64,000 nt of DNA from Clostridiales bacterium. Lineage in GTDB: Bacteria; Bacillota; Clostridia; Lachnospirales; Bianqueaceae. Both the position numbers and the translations under genes were made by a program. The number at the start of each line of letters is the position of its first letter. Positions within the stretch are counted from its first letter, which is position 1. The DNA lies in the NCBI GenBank assembly GCA_024689505.1, contig JAILDJ010000177.1, positions 1 through 64,000 of the forward strand, in the 5' to 3' direction. The notes beneath the pieces are model-generated. The model searched no databases. It was given only the letters and a program-made list of their open reading frames with translations, and was not told the origin of the DNA. Positions 25,723 to 34,755 of this stretch are shown in pieces.

Positions 25723-26934
25723 TTACAGCAGCGCTTCCAGGTATCTGCGGATCGCCTTCAGGAACTCGACGCTGTTCACCACTTGGATGGTTCCATCATC
25801 GTCAGCCAGTAAGGCCAGATCCTTGGTCATGATGCCGCTTTCGATGGTATCCAGGCAGGCTTTTTCCAGCTTGTCTGCGAATGTGACCAGATCTTGGATA
25901 TCATCGAGTTCACCACGTTTCCGCAATGCGCCGGTCCAAGCGAAGATCGTCGCCACAGGATTGGTAGACGTCTGCTCACCTTGCAGATAGCGATAATAAT
26001 GTCTTGTGACCGTGCCATGCGCGGCCTCATACTCATAGATCCCGTCCGGACTGACCAGGACCGATGTCATCATTGCCAGAGACCCGAAAGCTGTGGAGAC
26101 CATGTCGCTCATGACGTCGCCGTCATAGTTCTTGCACGCCCAGATGAATCCACCTTTGGAACGGATCACGCGGGCGACCGCATCATCGATCAGGGTATAA
26201 AAGTATTCGATGCCGGCTGCGTCGAACCTGTCTTTATACTCTTCAAACACCTCCGCCATGATCTCTTTGAACGTGCCGTCGTAGATCTTGGAGATGGTAT
26301 CCTTGGTACCGAACCACAGATCCTGTTTCTGCGAAAGGGCGAACTGGAAACAGGAATGCGCGAATGAACGGATCGAAGCCTCTTTATTGTGCATGCCCTG
26401 CAGGACACCCGGTCCATCCAGCTTCTGCACGATCTGACGGGTCACTGCTCCGCTGTCACCGGTGAAGACCAATTCAGCCGTACCACCTTCCGTCGTGCGG
26501 ATCTCGGTGTTCTTATAGACGTCACCGTAAGCATGACGAGCGATGGTGATCGGTTTTTCCCAACTGCGCACCGCAGGATGGATGCGGCTGACGGTGATCG
26601 GTGTACGGAATACGGTACCGTCCAGGATGGCACGGATCGTACCATTAGGGCTCTTCCACATCTCATGCAGATCATACTCGCTCATTCGCTGTACATTCGG
26701 GGTGATCGTCGCGCATTTGACCGCCACACCGTACTTTTTCGTCGCCTCCGCGGAATCGATCGTGACCTGATCCCGTGTCTCATCGCGATGCTTCAGACCC
26801 AGGTCATAATACTCGGTCTTCAGATCGACAAAGGGCAGGATCAGCTCATCTTTGATCATCTGCCACAGGATGCGGGTCATTTCATCGCCGTCCATCTCGA
26901 CGAGCGGTGTCTTCATGAGGATCTTATCAGCCAT
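25723..26934 (-). CDS. icd: NADP-dependent isocitrate dehydrogenase, eukaryotic type
   Basis: This 403-aa enzyme oxidatively decarboxylates isocitrate to 2-oxoglutarate. The start [17 protein letters not shown] and the substrate loop [19 protein letters not shown] are those of the eukaryotic cytosolic/mitochondrial subfamily. The metal site [20 protein letters not shown] and the nucleotide region [12 protein letters not shown] follow the same pattern. It begins 3 bases after the aconitase-family gene and completes a three-gene route from acetyl-CoA and oxaloacetate to 2-oxoglutarate. It is the last gene before the convergent VanY terminator. Confidence 0.95.
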   Translation of the reverse strand: MADKILMKTPLVEMDGDEMTRILWQMIKDELILPFVDLKTEYYDLGLKHRDETRDQVTIDSAEATKKYGVAVKCATITPNVQRMSEYDLHEMWKSPNGTIRAILDGTVFRTPITVSRIHPAVRSWEKPITIARHAYGDVYKNTEIRTTEGGTAELVFTGDSGAVTRQIVQKLDGPGVLQGMHNKEASIRSFAHSCFQFALSQKQDLWFGTKDTISKIYDGTFKEIMAEVFEEYKDRFDAAGIEYFYTLIDDAVARVIRSKGGFIWACKNYDGDVMSDMVSTAFGSLAMMTSVLVSPDGIYEYEAAHGTVTRHYYRYLQGEQTSTNPVATIFAWTGALRKRGELDDIQDLVTFADKLEKACLDTIESGIMTKDLALLADDDGTIQVVNSVEFLKAIRRYLEALL

Positions 26935-26937
26935 ATT

Positions 26938-29067
26938 TCAAGCCCTCTCTTTCTGGAATCGATAGTAATTCATCAAACAGCCGTCCAACAGGATCTGACG
27001 CTCTTCCGCGGTCAATCCCTGCATATACAGCTGGATCTCGTGCTTCTCTTCACCTTGCAGCACATATCCTTTGATCTGCTCTTCTCCAGCTTCCAAAGCT
27101 TTACGAATGCCCGGAACGAACAGCAATGCGCCTGTCTCGTAGGGGAAGGCTTCTGTTGTGAACGGTACCATCCCCCAGTTGATGCAGTTGGAGCGATACC
27201 GTTTGGTGGCATACTCGATGGCGATATTGGCCGCTCCGCCCAACACACGCTGGCAGGAAGCCGCCTGCTCACGCGCGGAGCCATCACCCGGTTTGTTCGC
27301 GAAGATCGCAGAACCTAAGGATGTTGTTTCATTGCTGAAGCCGAGATCTGCCGGTGTTTTAGCATTGACCGCTTTAGCTCTGCCAACATAGGCAGGCTCT
27401 CTGCGGGACAGAGCGAATTCTGCCAGACGCAGCGGGTTGGAACGATAAGAAGAAGTCTCGCCCGAAGGGATCAATTCATCCGTCGTTGTGACGGGATCCC
27501 GGATCACAGCAGCCATTTCGACCAGAAGATCGTCTTTCAAAGGCTCGATGGTCGGCCAGTCTGTGATATTGGGACCAAAGATCAGCTGGGCGTCCGCATC
27601 CGGCTTTCCGAACCCATTGTAGCAGCGCTTTTCATAGATCGAACCATCAAAATGATACGGCTGCTTTTCTACTGTATAATCGATCTCATCTGCACCGGTC
27701 AGGATACCGCCATTGGCGGCGGTCGCTGCGATGGAACGGGCATCCATCAAAGCAACGTAACAGGACTGCCCTTCTCCGGGTTTGGAACCTTCACGATTGG
27801 GGAAGTTCCGTGTGGTATGACGAATGGAGAACGCACCGTTGGCCGGAACATCACCCGCACCGAAACATGGCCCGCAGAAGCAGGGCTTGATCACGGCACC
27901 TGCCATCAGAAGATCCGACAGCATGCCATTCTTCATGGTCTGCTGTTGGATCGGTGTGGATGCCGGATAGACGGAAAGGCCAAATGCACCGGTCCCCACG
28001 CTCTTGTCCTTGAGGATCGCAGCCGCTTCCTGGATATTCTCATACAGACCGCCGGCACATCCCGCGATCACGCCCTGGTCGACCTGGATCTTTCCATCTT
28101 TGATCTTATTCGAAAGGCCCAGCGGCCCCAGATACTTCTCAGGATCCTGCTTCAGCACGCGGATCGGAAGTGCGTTCGAAGGATGGAACGGAAGCGCGAT
28201 CATCGGCTCGATCTGAGAAAGATCCAGATCGATCCAGTGATCGTAACATGCGCCATCGACCGGCTCCAATTTCGTGTAGACTTCAGGGCGTCCGTGGTCC
28301 GCATAAAACTCAGCTACTTTTTCATCTGTCTGCCAGATCGATGACAGGCAGGCCGTCTCCGTCGTCATGACGTCGATACCGATACGCTCGTCCGTACTTA
28401 AGGAAGCGATGCCCGGGCCCGCAAATTCCAGGATCATGTTCTTGACTGTACCAAACACTTCTCTGCAAAGATCGAGTGCCACGTCATGAGGTCCGACACC
28501 ATGTGGCAGCGCACCATGTACATACACCAGGACCACTTCCGGTGCAGGGATGTCATAAGTATTCTCCAGCAGCTGCTTGACCAGTTCCGGGCCGCCTTCA
28601 CCGATGCCCATGGTCCCATAAGCACCATAGCGGGTATGACTGTCGGAACCCAGGATCATACGGCCGACACCGGTCAGCTGCTCACGCGCGTACTGATGGA
28701 TGACCGCTTGATTAGCGGGTACGTAGATGCCGCCATACTTCTTCGCAGCGGACAGGCCGAAGACATGATCATCCTCATTGATCGTGCCGCCGACGGCGCA
28801 AAGGCTGTTATGGCAGTTCGTCAATGCATAAGGCACGGGAAACTGCGTCAGGCCGCTGGCCCGTGCGGACTGGATGATGCCTACATAGGTGATATCATGG
28901 GAGATCAACGCGTCGAAGCGCAGTTGCAGGGTCTTGCGGTCCTCTGACATCATGTGCTGCGTCAGAATCTGATAGGCCATGGTACCTGCACGACCAGCCC
29001 CAGAACTCTCAGCGGCGGCTTCTGGCTTTCCATTATGATAGATCACGGGATCTTTATAATATCTCAT
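26938..29067 (-). CDS. Aconitase-family hydratase
   Basis: This 709-aa protein belongs to the aconitase superfamily and resembles YbhJ-like hydratases more than AcnA or AcnB. Seen are the Fe-S/substrate regions GSDSHTRYGAYGTMGIGEGG, the Cys cluster PCFCGPCFGAGD and the swivel-domain stretch near SCYVALMDARSIAATAANGG. Its position between a citrate synthase candidate and icd, with a 4-bp overlap upstream and 3 bases downstream, argues that it isomerises citrate to isocitrate. That assignment is from context. It would need a [4Fe-4S] cluster. Confidence 0.88.
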   Translation of the reverse strand: MRYYKDPVIYHNGKPEAAAESSGAGRAGTMAYQILTQHMMSEDRKTLQLRFDALISHDITYVGIIQSARASGLTQFPVPYALTNCHNSLCAVGGTINEDDHVFGLSAAKKYGGIYVPANQAVIHQYAREQLTGVGRMILGSDSHTRYGAYGTMGIGEGGPELVKQLLENTYDIPAPEVVLVYVHGALPHGVGPHDVALDLCREVFGTVKNMILEFAGPGIASLSTDERIGIDVMTTETACLSSIWQTDEKVAEFYADHGRPEVYTKLEPVDGACYDHWIDLDLSQIEPMIALPFHPSNALPIRVLKQDPEKYLGPLGLSNKIKDGKIQVDQGVIAGCAGGLYENIQEAAAILKDKSVGTGAFGLSVYPASTPIQQQTMKNGMLSDLLMAGAVIKPCFCGPCFGAGDVPANGAFSIRHTTRNFPNREGSKPGEGQSCYVALMDARSIAATAANGGILTGADEIDYTVEKQPYHFDGSIYEKRCYNGFGKPDADAQLIFGPNITDWPTIEPLKDDLLVEMAAVIRDPVTTTDELIPSGETSSYRSNPLRLAEFALSRREPAYVGRAKAVNAKTPADLGFSNETTSLGSAIFANKPGDGSAREQAASCQRVLGGAANIAIEYATKRYRSNCINWGMVPFTTEAFPYETGALLFVPGIRKALEAGEEQIKGYVLQGEEKHEIQLYMQGLTAEERQILLDGCLMNYYRFQKERA

Positions 29068-30467
29068 TTCTTATCCTCCATACTTGCAAGGCAAGTGTAT
29101 AATTCATCATCAGTGATCGCGGTGACACGGCCTTCCGCGTACTGTCTGTCGACCCAATCCTTCAGATACAAGACCCGTGGATCGGTCTTTTCGATGGTCT
29201 CCCCCTCCGCAAGATCCAAATGCTGCTTCAGCCATGCAGCGATCCCGGAGGCACCGGATGTGTTGCTGATCATGATCTTCGGCGGCCTGTGCAGGATCGC
29301 CTTGGTATCAAAGATATTATAGACTTCCTCGTTTTTCAGCAGGCCATCCGCATGGACGCCGGCACGGGTCACATTGAACTCGTCACCCACGAACGGGGTA
29401 CGCGGCGGGATCTCATACCCGATCTCGTTCTTATAATACTCGGCGATCTCGGTGATGACCGTCGGATCCATGCCATCGAAGGAACCTCGCAGCTGCGCGT
29501 ACTCCATGACCATAGCTTCCAACGGACAGTTGCCCGTGCGCTCCCCGATGCCCAGCAGTGAACAGTTGACACCGGAAGCACCGTAGAGCCAGGCGGTCGT
29601 CGAATTGGAGACCGCACGATAGAAATCATTGTGGCCGTGGAATTCGATCAGTTCCGAAGGCATATGTGCATAGTGATGGATACCATAGATGATACCGGGA
29701 ATACTGCGCGGTAGCGCTACACCGGGTATACTGACACCATACCCCATGGTATCACAGGCGCGCACCTTGATGGGCACACCGGTCTCCATCATCAACTTGT
29801 GCAGTTCGATGACGAAAGGTACCACGAACCCATAGAAATCCGCACGGGTGATGTCCTCAAAGTGGCAGCGTGGACGGATCCCGGCATCGATGCAGTCCTT
29901 GACGATACCCAGATAATGATCGATGGCCTGGCCGCGTGTCATTTTCAGTTTATAGAAAATATGGTAGTCCGAGCAGCTGACCAGGATACCGGTCTCCTGC
30001 AAGCCCAGTGTGCGGACCAATTCAAAGTCCTTCTTGCTGGCACGGATCCAACTCGTGACCTCTGGAAATTCATAGCCCTTATCCAGGCACTTGACTACCG
30101 CTTCCCGATCCTTCTTGCTGTACAGGAAGAACTCGCTCTGACGGATGATGCCCTTCGGGCCGCCCAATCGATGCAGAAGATCGTACAGATCCACGATCTG
30201 CTTGGCCGTATAGGGTTCTCTTGACTGCTGCCCGTCACGGAAGGTCGTATCCGTGATCCAGATATGACGTGGCATGTTCATAGGAACCAGTCGTTGGTTG
30301 AACATCAGTTTCGGTACTTCTTCATAATTATACAACATACGATACAGATTCGGCTGTTCCACGTCCTGCAGCGTATATTCAAAGTTCATGACCTCCAGAA
30401 GGTTGGTCTTCGGATTCATTCTGAGCTCGCCCTTAGGCGAAGCATCAAACATCCTCTCGCGATCCAT
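29064..30467 (-). CDS. DRE-TIM metallolyase, probable Re-type citrate synthase
   Basis: This 467-aa protein of the isopropylmalate/homocitrate synthase family carries the metal- and ketoacid-binding WITDTTFRDGQQSRE and the HxH site EFHGHNDFY. It lacks the C-terminal LeuA allosteric domain. Re-citrate synthase of Clostridium kluyveri is of this type and is often misannotated as isopropylmalate synthase. Here the gene overlaps an aconitase-family gene by 4 bp and is followed by icd, so condensation of acetyl-CoA with oxaloacetate is the best guess; homocitrate synthase is the alternative. No leuB/C/D is nearby. It is first in the operon. Confidence 0.82.
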   Translation of the reverse strand: MDRERMFDASPKGELRMNPKTNLLEVMNFEYTLQDVEQPNLYRMLYNYEEVPKLMFNQRLVPMNMPRHIWITDTTFRDGQQSREPYTAKQIVDLYDLLHRLGGPKGIIRQSEFFLYSKKDREAVVKCLDKGYEFPEVTSWIRASKKDFELVRTLGLQETGILVSCSDYHIFYKLKMTRGQAIDHYLGIVKDCIDAGIRPRCHFEDITRADFYGFVVPFVIELHKLMMETGVPIKVRACDTMGYGVSIPGVALPRSIPGIIYGIHHYAHMPSELIEFHGHNDFYRAVSNSTTAWLYGASGVNCSLLGIGERTGNCPLEAMVMEYAQLRGSFDGMDPTVITEIAEYYKNEIGYEIPPRTPFVGDEFNVTRAGVHADGLLKNEEVYNIFDTKAILHRPPKIMISNTSGASGIAAWLKQHLDLAEGETIEKTDPRVLYLKDWVDRQYAEGRVTAITDDELYTCLASMEDKK

Positions 30468-30499
30468 GTTCGTCCTTCCTTTCCGCTATTATGTATGCT

Positions 30500-30534
30500 T
30501 GTATAATTGTATACATTTTCATGCGATATGTCAA
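30500..30534 (-). promoter_or_regulatory. Promoter of the citrate-to-oxoglutarate operon with operator
   Basis: On the minus strand TTGACA (30529-30534), 17 bases, TACAAT (30506-30511). The perfect inverted repeat TGTATA-ATTG-TATACA (30500-30515) lies on the -10 box, so a bound repressor would block polymerase. The regulator is not in this window. Confidence 0.75.
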
Positions 30535-30548
30535 CACTTTAAACAGAA

Positions 30549-30581
30549 AAACCTCCGTAAATCCATGATCTACGGAGGTTT
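30549..30581 (-). terminator. Terminator of ilvE
   Basis: AAACCTCCGTA-N11-TACGGAGGTTT followed on the minus strand by T residues; it separates ilvE from the citrate operon promoter. Confidence 0.88.
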
Positions 30582-30599
30582 TTGGCTTTGTCAATGGGT

Positions 30600-31622
30600 T
30601 CAGACTTCTACGATCCAGCCTTCCGGCGCTTCGATGCGGCCCATCTGGATGCCCGTCAGCGTCTCATACAGCTTCTTGGTGATCGGACCCATCTCGGTCA
30701 TGCCACTCGGGAACAGGATGGTCTCACCATGGTTGTCGATCCGGCCGACAGGGCTGATCACAGCGGCTGTACCGCAAAGTCCGCACTCTGCCATATCTTT
30801 GACTTCTTCGAACGGGATCTCACGCTCCTCTGCTTTGAGGCCCAGATAATGCTGTGCCACATAGATCAGAGAGCGACGCGTGATCGACGGCAGGATACTG
30901 TTGGATTTTGGTGTAACGACCGTGCCGTCCTTCGTGACGAACAGGAAATTAGCGCCACCGGTCTCCTCGACAAAAGTACGGGTCCCAGCATCCAGATACA
31001 TATTCTCGTCGTAGCCTTCTTCATGAGCGGTAACGATCGCATGCAGGCTCATGGCGTAATTCAGGCCAGCCTTGATATGTCCGGTACCGTGCGGTGCCGC
31101 ACGGTCGAAATCAGAGACTTTCAAAGTCAAAGGCTTGATGCCGCCCTTGAAGTACGGTCCGACCGGTGTGACCAGGATACGGAACTGATACTCTTCCGCC
31201 GGTTTGACGCCGATGACCGGAGAGCTGCCGAACATATACGGACGAATGTACAGAGACGCACCGGTCCCATACGGCGGGACCCAGGCTTCATTCGCGCGTA
31301 CGGTCTCTTTGACCGCTTCAAGGAAACGTTCTTTCGGGAAGACCGGCATTTCCAGACGTCTTGCAGAATTTTCCATACGCTCAGCATTGAGGTCCGGACG
31401 GAAGACGACCGTACGTCCGTCTTCGGTCGTATATGCCTTCATTCCTTCAAATACGGTCTGCGCATACTGCAGCACGCCGGCACACTCGTTCATAACGATA
31501 TTGCTGTCCGTCGTCAATCCGCCTTCATCCCAGGCACCATTTTTGAAATTTGCTACATAACGATAATCTGTTGTCTGATAGCCAAATCCAAGGCTACCCC
31601 AGTCGATGTTTTTCTTCTCCAA
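30600..31622 (-). CDS. ilvE: Branched-chain amino acid aminotransferase
   Basis: This 340-aa PLP enzyme (fold type IV) transfers amino groups between glutamate and leucine, isoleucine or valine. The start WGSLGFGYQTTDYRYVANF and QTVFEGMKAY match the class II BCAT subfamily. The PLP lysine lies in GTGHIKAGLNYAMSLHA, and EETGGANFLFV precedes the specificity loop. It consumes glutamate, whose precursor the neighbouring operon would supply. It has a strong terminator and sits between that operon and the rubredoxin gene. Confidence 0.95.
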   Translation of the reverse strand: MEKKNIDWGSLGFGYQTTDYRYVANFKNGAWDEGGLTTDSNIVMNECAGVLQYAQTVFEGMKAYTTEDGRTVVFRPDLNAERMENSARRLEMPVFPKERFLEAVKETVRANEAWVPPYGTGASLYIRPYMFGSSPVIGVKPAEEYQFRILVTPVGPYFKGGIKPLTLKVSDFDRAAPHGTGHIKAGLNYAMSLHAIVTAHEEGYDENMYLDAGTRTFVEETGGANFLFVTKDGTVVTPKSNSILPSITRRSLIYVAQHYLGLKAEEREIPFEEVKDMAECGLCGTAAVISPVGRIDNHGETILFPSGMTEMGPITKKLYETLTGIQMGRIEAPEGWIVEV

Positions 31623-31660
31623 CTAATCCAACCTTCTTTCAAACTTACTATCTTACTTGA

Positions 31661-31822
31661 TCATTCAGCCTCAGAAAAGCTGTCCTTTCCTACGCCGCAC
31701 AGCGGGCATGCCCAATCTTCAGGCAGATCCTCGAATGCAGTACCGGCCTCGATACCGTTATCCGGATCACCGATCTCAGGGTCATAGATATAACCGCAGA
31801 TGTCACATACATACTTCTTCAT
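31661..31822 (-). CDS. Rubredoxin
   Basis: This 53-aa protein is absent from the ORF track because it is short. Its translation starts [20 protein letters not shown] and contains CPLCGVG near the end, giving the two CxxC(G) pairs that bind a single iron. It is a soluble one-electron carrier of anaerobes, acting with oxygen- or peroxide-reducing enzymes and other oxidoreductases. The ribosome site AAAGGAGG lies 7-8 bases before the ATG. It stands between the sugar isomerase-like gene and ilvE. Confidence 0.97.
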   Translation of the reverse strand: MKKYVCDICGYIYDPEIGDPDNGIEAGTAFEDLPEDWACPLCGVGKDSFSEAE

Positions 31823-31854
31823 AATAAAATCCTCCTTTTGGATTGATTAACTGA

Positions 31855-31914
31855 TTTATTCTGCGAGGAATGCTCGAGAGCCTTCCGAGCAGTTTTATTC
31901 TGCGAGGAATGCTC
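31855..31914. repeat. Direct repeat of the isomerase gene's 3' end
   Basis: TTTATTCTGCGAGGAATGCTC occurs at 31855-31875 and 31894-31914, an exact 21-bp match with a 39-bp offset. The second copy encodes the last codons and stop of the sugar isomerase gene, so the first is a short duplicated tail. Confidence 0.9.
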
Positions 31915-32803
31915 TTGTCATAGAAAGACAGATGTCCGTTGCGCGTTTGCACGGTTCCATGCCTTCGAATTCGATGGAGATATATCCGTCGAAATCGGAT
32001 TCCTTGATCATGTGGATGATCTGACGGACCGGCATATCGCCCTGTCCGGTGATCGCGCCGCGCAGCATCATGCCGCCCAGCGTCTCGAACCAGCTGCCAT
32101 TGTCGCAGTTGAACATTTCGTTCTGTCCCGGTAACTGATCCTTGGAGCGGATGTAGAAATCCTTCAGATGGATGATCTGCGCGTACGGCAGGCACTTCTT
32201 TACGGCAGCGATGTTGTACTCATCGACACACAGGAAGTTGCCCACGTCCATGGTCATCTTCATCTGCGGACGATCCAGTCCATCCAGGATGCGGATCAGA
32301 CGGTCGGAGCCATTGCAATAGAAACCATGGTTCTCCAAGGTGGTCGTGATACCATATCCAGCAGCATAGTCGCACAACTCTCGTGTTCCCTCGATCATCA
32401 ACGGCAGGTCCTTCTCAAAGTTGAGCGGTGTATTGCTGGAGAACGGACGGCGGAAACCGGCGATATCATGACGCATCCATTTCAGGCCAAGACGAGCGGC
32501 CGCATCGATATGCAGCTTGACACGCTCGATCTCCGCACGGCGCTCTGCCGCATCCGGTTTGATCAGATCGGCATTGACGGAATATGTAGAGATCTCCAGA
32601 TCGATCTTCTTGGCGTATTCACGGACGTTATCGATCAGCTCCGTGTTCAGGCATTTGTTCTTTTCATCCACCAGGGGCAGATGGAAAGGAACGAATTCGA
32701 TATGTTCGCAGCCATGCTCCTTTGCCCAATCCATAGCCTCATAGACGGTCATACCTTCCGCCATGGCGTTATCCAGGCAGTAAATACTGATACCTAATTT
32801 CAT
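31895..32803 (-). CDS. Sugar phosphate isomerase/epimerase family protein
   Basis: This 302-aa xylose-isomerase-like TIM barrel has the four metal ligands of the family: Glu in TTTLENHG, Asp in MTMDVGN, His in IIHLKDFY and Glu in ISIEFEG. Members epimerise or isomerise ketoses or inositol derivatives in the cytoplasm. The substrate cannot be deduced. It has its own promoter (32845-32873) and an AAAGGAAC site before the ATG. The neighbourhood of glycosidases suggests sugar catabolism. Confidence 0.9.
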   Translation of the reverse strand: MKLGISIYCLDNAMAEGMTVYEAMDWAKEHGCEHIEFVPFHLPLVDEKNKCLNTELIDNVREYAKKIDLEISTYSVNADLIKPDAAERRAEIERVKLHIDAAARLGLKWMRHDIAGFRRPFSSNTPLNFEKDLPLMIEGTRELCDYAAGYGITTTLENHGFYCNGSDRLIRILDGLDRPQMKMTMDVGNFLCVDEYNIAAVKKCLPYAQIIHLKDFYIRSKDQLPGQNEMFNCDNGSWFETLGGMMLRGAITGQGDMPVRQIIHMIKESDFDGYISIEFEGMEPCKRATDICLSMTRAFLAE

Positions 32804-32844
32804 GATTCAAGTTCCTTTCTTACAGTTAATGAAACTTACACCCA

Positions 32845-32873
32845 AGTATAGCGCACTCAAGATGGAAATACAA
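32845..32873 (-). promoter_or_regulatory. Promoter of the sugar isomerase-like gene
   Basis: On the minus strand TTGTAT (32868-32873), 17 bases, TATACT (32845-32850). The -35 nearly touches the stop codon of the upstream 104-aa gene. Confidence 0.68.
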
Positions 32874-32875
32874 GA

Positions 32876-33190
32876 TTATTCTTCTATCAGCCGTATCGAT
32901 TCGATCCCCTCAAATGCGATCCAGTTTTTATACTCCTCTTTCAGCGTATCCGCTTCCAAGGATCCGCCCGCAGCCTCCGCCGCCTGAGCCAGTTCATCCG
33001 CCAAACGCGTCACGACCGCACCACGATGGATGTAGCATGGTTCCGGATCATCAAAGAACTGGATGCTCTTTTCAATGATCGTCTGCTCTTTCAGCGGGAT
33101 CTCGATCAACGGCGCACGAAAGACTTCCACGCCCGCGGCCGTGATGCTGAATTTCTTCTTCGGCTTAGCTTTTTTCTTACCAAATAACAT
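32876..33190 (-). CDS. Hypothetical protein, 104 aa
   Basis: I do not recognise this protein. It begins with a lysine-rich stretch (MLFGKKKAKPKKKFSI) and is then acidic and probably alpha/beta, with no signal peptide or membrane segment. A single Cys lies in EPCYIHRGA. It starts 14 bases after the thioredoxin-CcdA fusion gene with a good AAGGAGA site, so it belongs to the GH95 operon. The codon use matches its neighbours, supporting it as a real gene. Confidence 0.75.
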   Translation of the reverse strand: MLFGKKKAKPKKKFSITAAGVEVFRAPLIEIPLKEQTIIEKSIQFFDDPEPCYIHRGAVVTRLADELAQAAEAAGGSLEADTLKEEYKNWIAFEGIESIRLIEE

Positions 33191-33204
33191 CGACAGATCT
33201 CCTT

Positions 33205-34755
33205 CTACATAAAACTGATGCGGTACAAGAGGACAGCGAACAGGATGAACACCAGGAAATTGACGAATTTGATGATCGGAAAACGCTTACGTGTACCTTC
33301 CGTCAGACTGATGACATTCGCTCCGCCCCGTACGAGCAGGATCATGATGGCCTGCGGCAGGCACATGGCCGTGATGTACACCAGGAAAGCAACGATGGTG
33401 ATCGTCATGCTTCCGGTACCCCGTTTGAGCATATAAATGATCGTCCCCAGATAGATCTGCCCTGTGCAAAGGAACTCACCGGCAGAGATCACCATGGCCG
33501 CCAGGAAAATGACCGGCAGCAGCCATTTGCGGTTCTGATCCTTCAGGACCTTTTTGACCAGATTGTTGTTGAACCGGCGGAAGCTTTCCGGCAGCTGTGC
33601 CTTCACCTTGCCATATTCCTGTTTCCGAACGGCGAAGAAATCCATCAGATTGAGGATGGCCAGGTATAGAGCAGCCACGATCAAAATGACTGTGATCACC
33701 TTCTGCACGGTCTCGAACCATACGAAATCCAGGACAGATACCAGGGAATACAGTCCGATGCCCAGCAGGAAATAGGCCACATATTTGCCGGCTATGAATG
33801 TGAAGCCGACTTTGAGGATGCGGCGTTTGTCGATCATGATCAGCGAAAGCAGCAAGAACAGGATCGAGATCGAGCAAGGATTGAATCCATTGATGAAGCC
33901 TGTCAAAGCGATGCCCGGCAGATCTTTCGCCTGCAGCGGTTCGACCTTGGATCCGGTCTCCGGATATCGGAAATCCAGCAGATCTCCATTGGTCAGATGC
34001 GCATCCATCTGCTCTACGATATGGGAAGCGCCGGCAATATAACCGTCTTTATAAAAGACGATCGGCACCAGCTGATCTTCTTCCGGTACGTCATAGGCGC
34101 TGAACATGGCGCGGATCTTTTCGATCCCTTCCGGTTCAGCGATATTGAACAGTTGTATGACGAGCGGATATTCTTTCCCATCGACCATGACGGTTCCAGG
34201 CAGAGTCTCATAGTAGGCTTCTGCACGCTCACAATCATGGCAGGACAATGTCACGAAGCCGCAAAGATACGCGCTGTCCTTTGGCACTTCCACATCCGCG
34301 AAAACATCTTTTTCAGTATCTTTCGTACCCTCTTCTTCCGGAAGATCCACGTAGGTCGCGGATGGAGCCGTTGCATATTTCAGGAACAACGCCCGGATCC
34401 CGTCTTCGATCTGGGGCAGGCCGCTGAGCACTTCTTCACCAATGATCACACAGGGCAGGGAAATATCTGCCCGTGTCTTGCCTATGGTCTTCAGATGCTC
34501 CTCAAGACGTTCCGTGCCGCCTTCCTTGAAGGTGTTGACCGTATGTACCTCGTACTGATAGTCCTCCTTCACGTCACCTACCTGTGTGTTGAAGATGTCG
34601 AAGAACTCCGTCGTCCCATCACAGGACCCGCAGGTGGTCTCATGGTAGAAATAGATATGGAGCGTATCCTCATCTTCTGCAGCAGCCGTTGATGGATGCA
34701 CCACCAGAAGACAGAGGATCAAAACCAGCAACCATACACGTTTAGCATACTGCAT
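33205..34755 (-). CDS. Thioredoxin-like/CcdA-type membrane thiol-disulfide protein
   Basis: This 516-aa fusion has a signal peptide (about 1-26) followed by two thioredoxin-fold domains outside the membrane. The first has C42GSC45 and the second C172HDC175. A C-terminal CcdA/DsbD-type domain of about six helices carries the paired cysteines in FNPC294SISIL and EFLC430TGQIYLG. It would carry electrons from cytoplasmic thioredoxin across the membrane to substrates outside. It overlaps the GH95 gene by 14 bp. Having the receiving and delivering modules in one chain is DsbD-like, but the order is reversed and doubled. Confidence 0.85.
   Translation of the reverse strand: MQYAKRVWLLVLILCLLVVHPSTAAAEDEDTLHIYFYHETTCGSCDGTTEFFDIFNTQVGDVKEDYQYEVHTVNTFKEGGTERLEEHLKTIGKTRADISLPCVIIGEEVLSGLPQIEDGIRALFLKYATAPSATYVDLPEEEGTKDTEKDVFADVEVPKDSAYLCGFVTLSCHDCERAEAYYETLPGTVMVDGKEYPLVIQLFNIAEPEGIEKIRAMFSAYDVPEEDQLVPIVFYKDGYIAGASHIVEQMDAHLTNGDLLDFRYPETGSKVEPLQAKDLPGIALTGFINGFNPCSISILFLLLSLIMIDKRRILKVGFTFIAGKYVAYFLLGIGLYSLVSVLDFVWFETVQKVITVILIVAALYLAILNLMDFFAVRKQEYGKVKAQLPESFRRFNNNLVKKVLKDQNRKWLLPVIFLAAMVISAGEFLCTGQIYLGTIIYMLKRGTGSMTITIVAFLVYITAMCLPQAIMILLVRGGANVISLTEGTRKRFPIIKFVNFLVFILFAVLLYRISFM

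Noticed and set aside
29064-30467. 2-isopropylmalate synthase for leucine synthesis
   Set aside because: No leuB/C/D is adjacent and the LeuA regulatory domain is missing; context with an aconitase-family gene and icd favours citrate synthase, though assay is needed.
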